DNA from: Agrocybe praecox
Lineage: Eukaryota; Basidiomycota; Agaricomycetes; Agaricales; Agrocybaceae
Direction of reading: 5' to 3'
DNA length: 64,000 nt
NCBI GenBank assembly: GCA_964017145.1
Contig: OZ024842.1
Location: 1,116,001 to 1,180,000 of the forward strand
A program made the translations under genes and the position numbers. Position 1 is the first letter of the stretch. The number at the start of each line of letters is the position of its first letter. This document shows positions 59,828 to 64,000 of the stretch, piece by piece. The notes beneath the pieces were generated by a model. It did not search any database, was not told where the DNA came from, and worked only from the letters and a program-made list of their open reading frames with translations.

Positions 59828-60417
59828 TTTTTGGGGGTAAGGTTTTGCGGTTTTTGGTTTTTGGCAAGGTTGGGGTTGTGAGCTGGGATGGTGACGAGTT
59901 TGGATTGGTTGGAAGTAAAAAAAACCGACGCGTCTGCCATTTCTCACGGCTCGGCTCCTGTGGATTCTGGGCCGTGAATTTCGTCTTCCTCTACATCCCC
60001 AATCATTCCTGAACTTTGGGCTTCTTCACTAGCAAGGGAAACACTGACCAGAGAAGCTCTATCGTGTCAAGTCAGAAAACGAAAGACTGGGGTACGACAA
60101 ATATATCAAGGCTCCGGATCATTGGCAAAGCTTCTGTTCTCGTATGACAGTTTTGTATACACTGGATATATGGATTATACTTGCTACTCCCTAGGTTACA
60201 CCATGGTACTCGAAACTTAAGCTGGCTGTTGACTGGGGTCATATTTACGACGCAAACTGTGGCATTGCAGATAAATATTCATGATAAGCCCTGGAATATA
60301 AATCCTTATTCTCGACTACTAGGTCTCTCTCGAATCTGCGTTGATTTTTGAATATGCGTCAGCCACCCGAATATCCGTGCTTTAAACCGCAAGCGATTCC
60401 AGATTCGTTCGAGCTCG
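59828..60417. other. Divergent intergenic region
   Basis: 590 bp between the RGG-protein gene (-) and the BTB gene (+). A short upstream ATG at 60354 opens a frame that ends at about 60428, overlapping the BTB start out of frame, so it could act as an upstream ORF. No other feature seen. Confidence 0.4.
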
Positions 60418-61602
60418 ATGGACGATTTTAGCACCAACCGACACGCCGAAAACACTCTAAAATATGAGCCCAATCACTCTGGACTTTGCATCAACCGGCA
60501 TCCAGATCTATGGTTCAATGATGGCAACATAGTTTTGGTAGCTGACGATTTCTTCTTCAACGTGCACCAAGGCTTGCTCTGTCGACACTCTGTTCCTTTT
60601 ACTGATGCCATTGAAGCCCTGAAAGCTGATGAAAAAAATGCGCGTTTCATAGAAGGAAACATTGTCCTAGAAATTCTGGACCACCCGAAGGACCTCAGTC
60701 ACTTTCTTATGGCTTTATATGATGGCGTGTAAGTCTGAGGTTGTCTATTCGGTCACCACGATAACCAAGACATCGATTTTACTAGCTCGCACGTGAAGCA
60801 TAACAGTCAAGAGTTCGAAATCGTATCCGCAATACTGAGGCTCTCGACCAAATACGCAGTCGAGCACATTCGAAACGATATCCTGCGGGGTATGAGTGTT
60901 ATCTGGCCCCGTAATCTTTCCGGTTGGGAATTCAGGGAAGCAGATGCCACAGACACCACAGGAGTGTACAAGCCTCGCTCTGTCTATCCGCACCCTATGT
61001 AAGTCTTCCCATCGAGAAATTTCCATCATTAACATACTTACTCGTAACACAGACTGGTAATAAACTTAGCAAAAGAAACGGGCGCCGTAGAGCTACTTCC
61101 TTCAGCATTCTATGACCTCTCGCGATGCGCGGCCAGTGAAATCGCCGCAGGATATCTTGTGCCAGGTTCCAACGAAATGCATACCCTCTCTGACGAAAGC
61201 TTATTAAATGCTTTACGGGGTCGTGAGCACGCCTCTCGCTTCCTCTCTACATTCGTCGTCAACGAACTCGAAGGTCGTGACCCATCACAAAACTGTGCCC
61301 ACAGAAACGAAACGGACCCGTTCCGTAAACGTATATGCCAGGCCACATTTGAAGCTACGACGTTTGAAATCCTACGCGATGTTAATGGGGTTGTGTTCCA
61401 CCGCAGTTCGGATCCTCTTTTTGCCATCATGGATGCGGATTTGATGCAGAACAGGACAGATTCTAATCGACTCAGCCTCCTGCACCGTGCTTGTGAGGCT
61501 TGTAGGCTGGAGTTTACGGCTTCAGTGGATGCTGCGAGAGAGGAAATGTGGCACAAAATACCGATATGGTTTGGGATAACTGATCTTCAGTCCTGGCCTT
61601 GA
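60418..61602 (+). CDS. BTB/POZ domain protein
   Basis: A 357-aa protein from exons 60418-60728, 60786-60998 and 61053-61602, all in phase. The N-terminal BTB fold reads H-P-D-L-W-F-N-D-G-N-I-V-L-V-A-D-D-F-F-F-N-V-H, then H-S-V-P-F and V-L-E-I-L-D-H-P-K-D-L-S-H-F-L-M-A-L-Y-D-G. A linker with L-S-T-K-Y-A-V-E-H-I-R follows. The C-terminal part contains L-P-S-A-F-Y-D-L-S-R and a Cys/His-containing stretch typical of the basidiomycete-expanded BTB group. These proteins are thought to mediate dimerisation or substrate recruitment to Cul3 ligases, but members of this fungal group are uncharacterised. Confidence 0.85.
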
Positions 61603-61899
61603 CCAACTCTCGTCGCTCGATACTCTTACTGGCTTGCTGTGCTTCTTAGTCGTGTCGCTCTGTAGTTCTGGATGTTTCCTGGCAGCTGTTTATTGTTAAG
61701 CGTTTTGTTTCTCTCGTCGTAATACCTGTTTGCTTTCTCCTTCAACTTCGTCTTCTCGTTCTCCGCATATTTGTACGTGCTACATGACAACTCTATTCAA
61801 TGGAAGTGGCCCTCGAAAGCGACGCTGCTTAATATAAATATCATTTGTCGCGTATTCACATGCTCCTCCGCAGATATTCTATGAGGACATTTATATTCA
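61603..61899. other. 3' region of the BTB gene
   Basis: About 300 bp, T/C-rich, presumably the BTB 3' untranslated region. No gene seen. Confidence 0.4.
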
Positions 61900-62715
61900 G
61901 GCCAAATCGATGGCGTTTCCGTCTCTTCGTTTAACGGCAAAGAAACCCCGCCCCTACTCGGCCAACCTCTTTTCGGCGCAACTGTAGAGTTGGGTAACTA
62001 TGAAACTACCATAACATATCGAGACAGCTAACTTGATGTAGTAGATTACGTGAGTATTGCACTGGATCGCACTTTGATGAGCGAAGCTGATTTGAATGTT
62101 GGATACGCTCAATAATACCATAGCGAAGGACGACGAAGAACTAATCGTTAATACCCTTCAAGATAGCCATCCATCGCTCGTTTATATACCAGCTTCTTCA
62201 TGGAAGGCTCCGAGCACCAGTGGGATATTCTCAGGGAGTTCAATACAGCAAGTAATGGCCCGCATTTTTCTAAGTCATTGTGTTCGTACCTACCGAGCTA
62301 AACGGTCTATTTAGCGCTACCAAAGACTCTAGCGCCATAGCGAAATTTGCCTTTAGAGTGAGTCCCCTTGCTTTCACACCTGTGACTCATATCTTAATTT
62401 AAGAAAAGGGCAAGTCAGCCCAGCATCGATCAGTTTTTGTCAAATCCAATCTTGGCTACCCATTCGCAGGAGACGCAATCGCACTTTACGGGCCTGTTGG
62501 ACCAAGTTCTACGGAGAGATCTTCTGTTCGAATGGACAATAATAATCCGACTGTGTATTCCGCGAATAAACAAGCCTATAAATCTCCAGAAATACTCTTT
62601 CATGCAGGGAATCTGGGTCCAGGGGAACACATGGCACTAGAAATTCAACCGTTTTGGGACAACTAGCCATTGACTATGCTACGGTATACACCACTGTGTG
62701 TGTTGGGGGAAGGCA
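61900..62715 (+). pseudogene. Decayed copy of the beta-sandwich membrane-protein family
   Basis: Fragments in different frames still resemble the ectodomain family of the gene at 13578: I-D-G-V-S-V-S-S-F-N-G near 61907, L-V-Y-I-P-A-S-S-W-K-A near 62189, A-I-A-K-F-A-F-R-G near 62330-62360, A-I-A-L-Y-G-P-V-G-P near 62475, and L-A-I-D-Y-A-T-V-Y-T-T-V near 62667. The last block is out of frame with A-L-E-I-Q-P just before it, and stop codons lie between several blocks. Neither a start nor a transmembrane segment is recognisable. It is best read as a pseudogene, though an oddly spliced gene is not excluded. Confidence 0.6.
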
Positions 62716-63770
62716 AGCTATACAACATCTTATCAAAACTGTAGAACTGACGCGAAGAACTAACGCAACAGTCTCATTGGTACTGCTGCACCTAATGTGA
62801 TCAAAATACAAGAACAGTGAGCTTGATGTATCTCAACTCTCAACTGGATGACTAACATTTGGCATGCTAGTTATTTTAGGATTCCGACATGGAGCAATCG
62901 TAGGAACATCGACGCGGCTTGCATGCATATATTTCTTCTAGCGACAAAGAAGACTAATCTACCATGAAAGACAGCCTCATCCTATCCTCCCCGACGCATC
63001 TACGATATATACACATCGAGGTTTCCCCTCCTTTTCGTTGCCCAATGACCCTTCTAAAATCAGGACTTCAATAGTTTCGTTATCGAGCTTTGCGACCAAT
63101 TTGCGACTCCATCCAATCTTTCCTACACTTTAAATTCACTGCCCTATCAAATATCAGTTGGTGCAAATACGCAACATGATGTAAATCAAAATCTCAACTT
63201 CACTGTAGCAGTCATGCTTATATAACCTTTGCAAGTAGATACCGCGCGTCTACGGCCAGTCTCAAGCCAAACGACACGTTGGAGCCCTTGCACTTGGCCC
63301 ATCATGACTAGAGGCAGGGCAAGCTGCCCTACCTCAGTACAGGGCGGGTTTGTAGATGAGTCGGATTTCAGTAGGATTTTTGTCTCACAGGTATACTATT
63401 TGATGGCATGGATCTTGTAATACTTTGATGATGGAAAATTAATCCGGGTCTGCCATTGTCATAGTCTCACAAGGCCCTGGAATACAACATATCTCGGTTG
63501 TACCCTTCCCGCTGATCGTAGACGCTTGATCGCGACGATAGCTCTTCTGCCGATACTTCTACTTGTAGCAGCGGTCTCCATTATGCGGGGCCTTCAAGCT
63601 TTGAGGCGATAGGAATCTAGTGTTGGAAACGGGCGTGTCAAGGTTTCTTGATGTCTCCACTTATATATCGAACAAAGGCAGCTCTCCAGATATCTTTCAA
63701 CCCCGACAATTTCATCCCACTGAACATTGACAGTGGACATACACCTTCTTTTCACTCTTCCTTCTCCAGT
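62716..63770. other. Intergenic region
   Basis: About 1 kb. It may contain further remains of the pseudogene tail (62,960-63,120) and the promoter of the gene starting at 63771. No clear gene, repeat or RNA seen. Confidence 0.35.
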
Positions 63771-64000
63771 ATGCCGAAATTTAACATCACGTTGGAAGAC
63801 ACTTCTCCCATGATTCAATATTCCACAAACTGGCGAGCGGGTACTTCTGCCGACGATTCATCCGCTGACAAGTGAGTACCGAACTTGTTCGACTTCATCA
63901 TAATTTGAGTTCTTATCACGGTCCAAGATACTCCGAGAGTAGCTTCACGCTCACCGCGCAGAAGGGAGAGACCATGGAATTCGACTATTACGGCACAAGC
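63771..64000 (+). CDS. Beta-sandwich surface/membrane protein, 3' partial
   Basis: Start of a gene that runs off the right edge. Exons 63771-63871 and 63928-64000 join in phase 2. The translation begins M-P-K-F-N-I-T-L-E-D-T-S-P-M-I-Q-Y-S and continues with N-W-R-A-G-T-S-A-D-D-S, then Y-S-E-S-S-F-T-L-T-A-Q-K-G-E. This is the same ectodomain type as the first module of the gene at 13578 (D-D-T-S-P-T-I-S-Y-S). No signal peptide is seen at this start; an upstream in-frame Met at 63651 exists but lacks one as well. Confidence 0.7.

Overview
The window looks like nuclear DNA of a mushroom-forming basidiomycete (Agaricomycetes). Genes are dense and sit on both strands. They are cut by many 45-70 nt GT-AG introns. 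Several encoded proteins belong to families typical of or expanded in these fungi: a DUF6535 membrane protein, a BTB/POZ protein, single-pass beta-sandwich membrane proteins, SUR7/PalI and Zn2Cys6 regulators. Exon joins below were worked out by hand from splice signals, reading phase and protein motifs, and most were checked for frame.

Left part (1-23 kb). A partial GH16 glucanase (+) is followed by the RNase P/MRP subunit RPR2 (-), a coiled-coil MBIP-like protein (+), and a DUF6535 protein (+). Next come Zn2Cys6 regulator 1 (-), a Mg-chelatase-ChlI-like protein (-), a large membrane protein (+), an intron-containing tRNA-His (-), Zn2Cys6 regulator 2 (+) and a SUR7/PalI protein (-). The two regulators are paralogs with 17 exons each, identical intron phases, and a 6-nt micro-exon inside the zinc cluster.

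Middle part (23-51 kb). This is the striking region: a direct tandem array with a period of 8,424 bp. Each unit is D (about 2.13 kb: SUR7 exon 1, the divergent promoter, and the 5' half of an ARID/SWI1-like gene) followed by X (about 6.29 kb of other DNA). The order is D1-X-D2-X-D3-X-D4. D1 is attached to the intact SUR7 gene and D4 to the intact ARID gene, so both ancestral genes keep a promoter while three truncated ARID copies lie between them. The X copies look identical by eye, D2-D4 nearly so, and D1 has diverged. X has no transposase or polymerase that I can recognise. It carries two promoter-like leaders followed by degenerate exon-plus-intron repeat families.

Right part (51-64 kb). 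Four neighbouring small-molecule enzymes follow: a carboxymuconolactone-decarboxylase-like protein (-), 3-hydroxyisobutyrate dehydrogenase (+), a putative cyclase (+) and a phytanoyl-CoA dioxygenase family protein (-) with a 10-nt micro-exon. After them come an RGG-rich Caprin-like RNA-binding protein (-) with a 24-nt minisatellite, a BTB protein (+), a decayed membrane-protein relic, and the start of another member of that membrane-protein family at the right edge.
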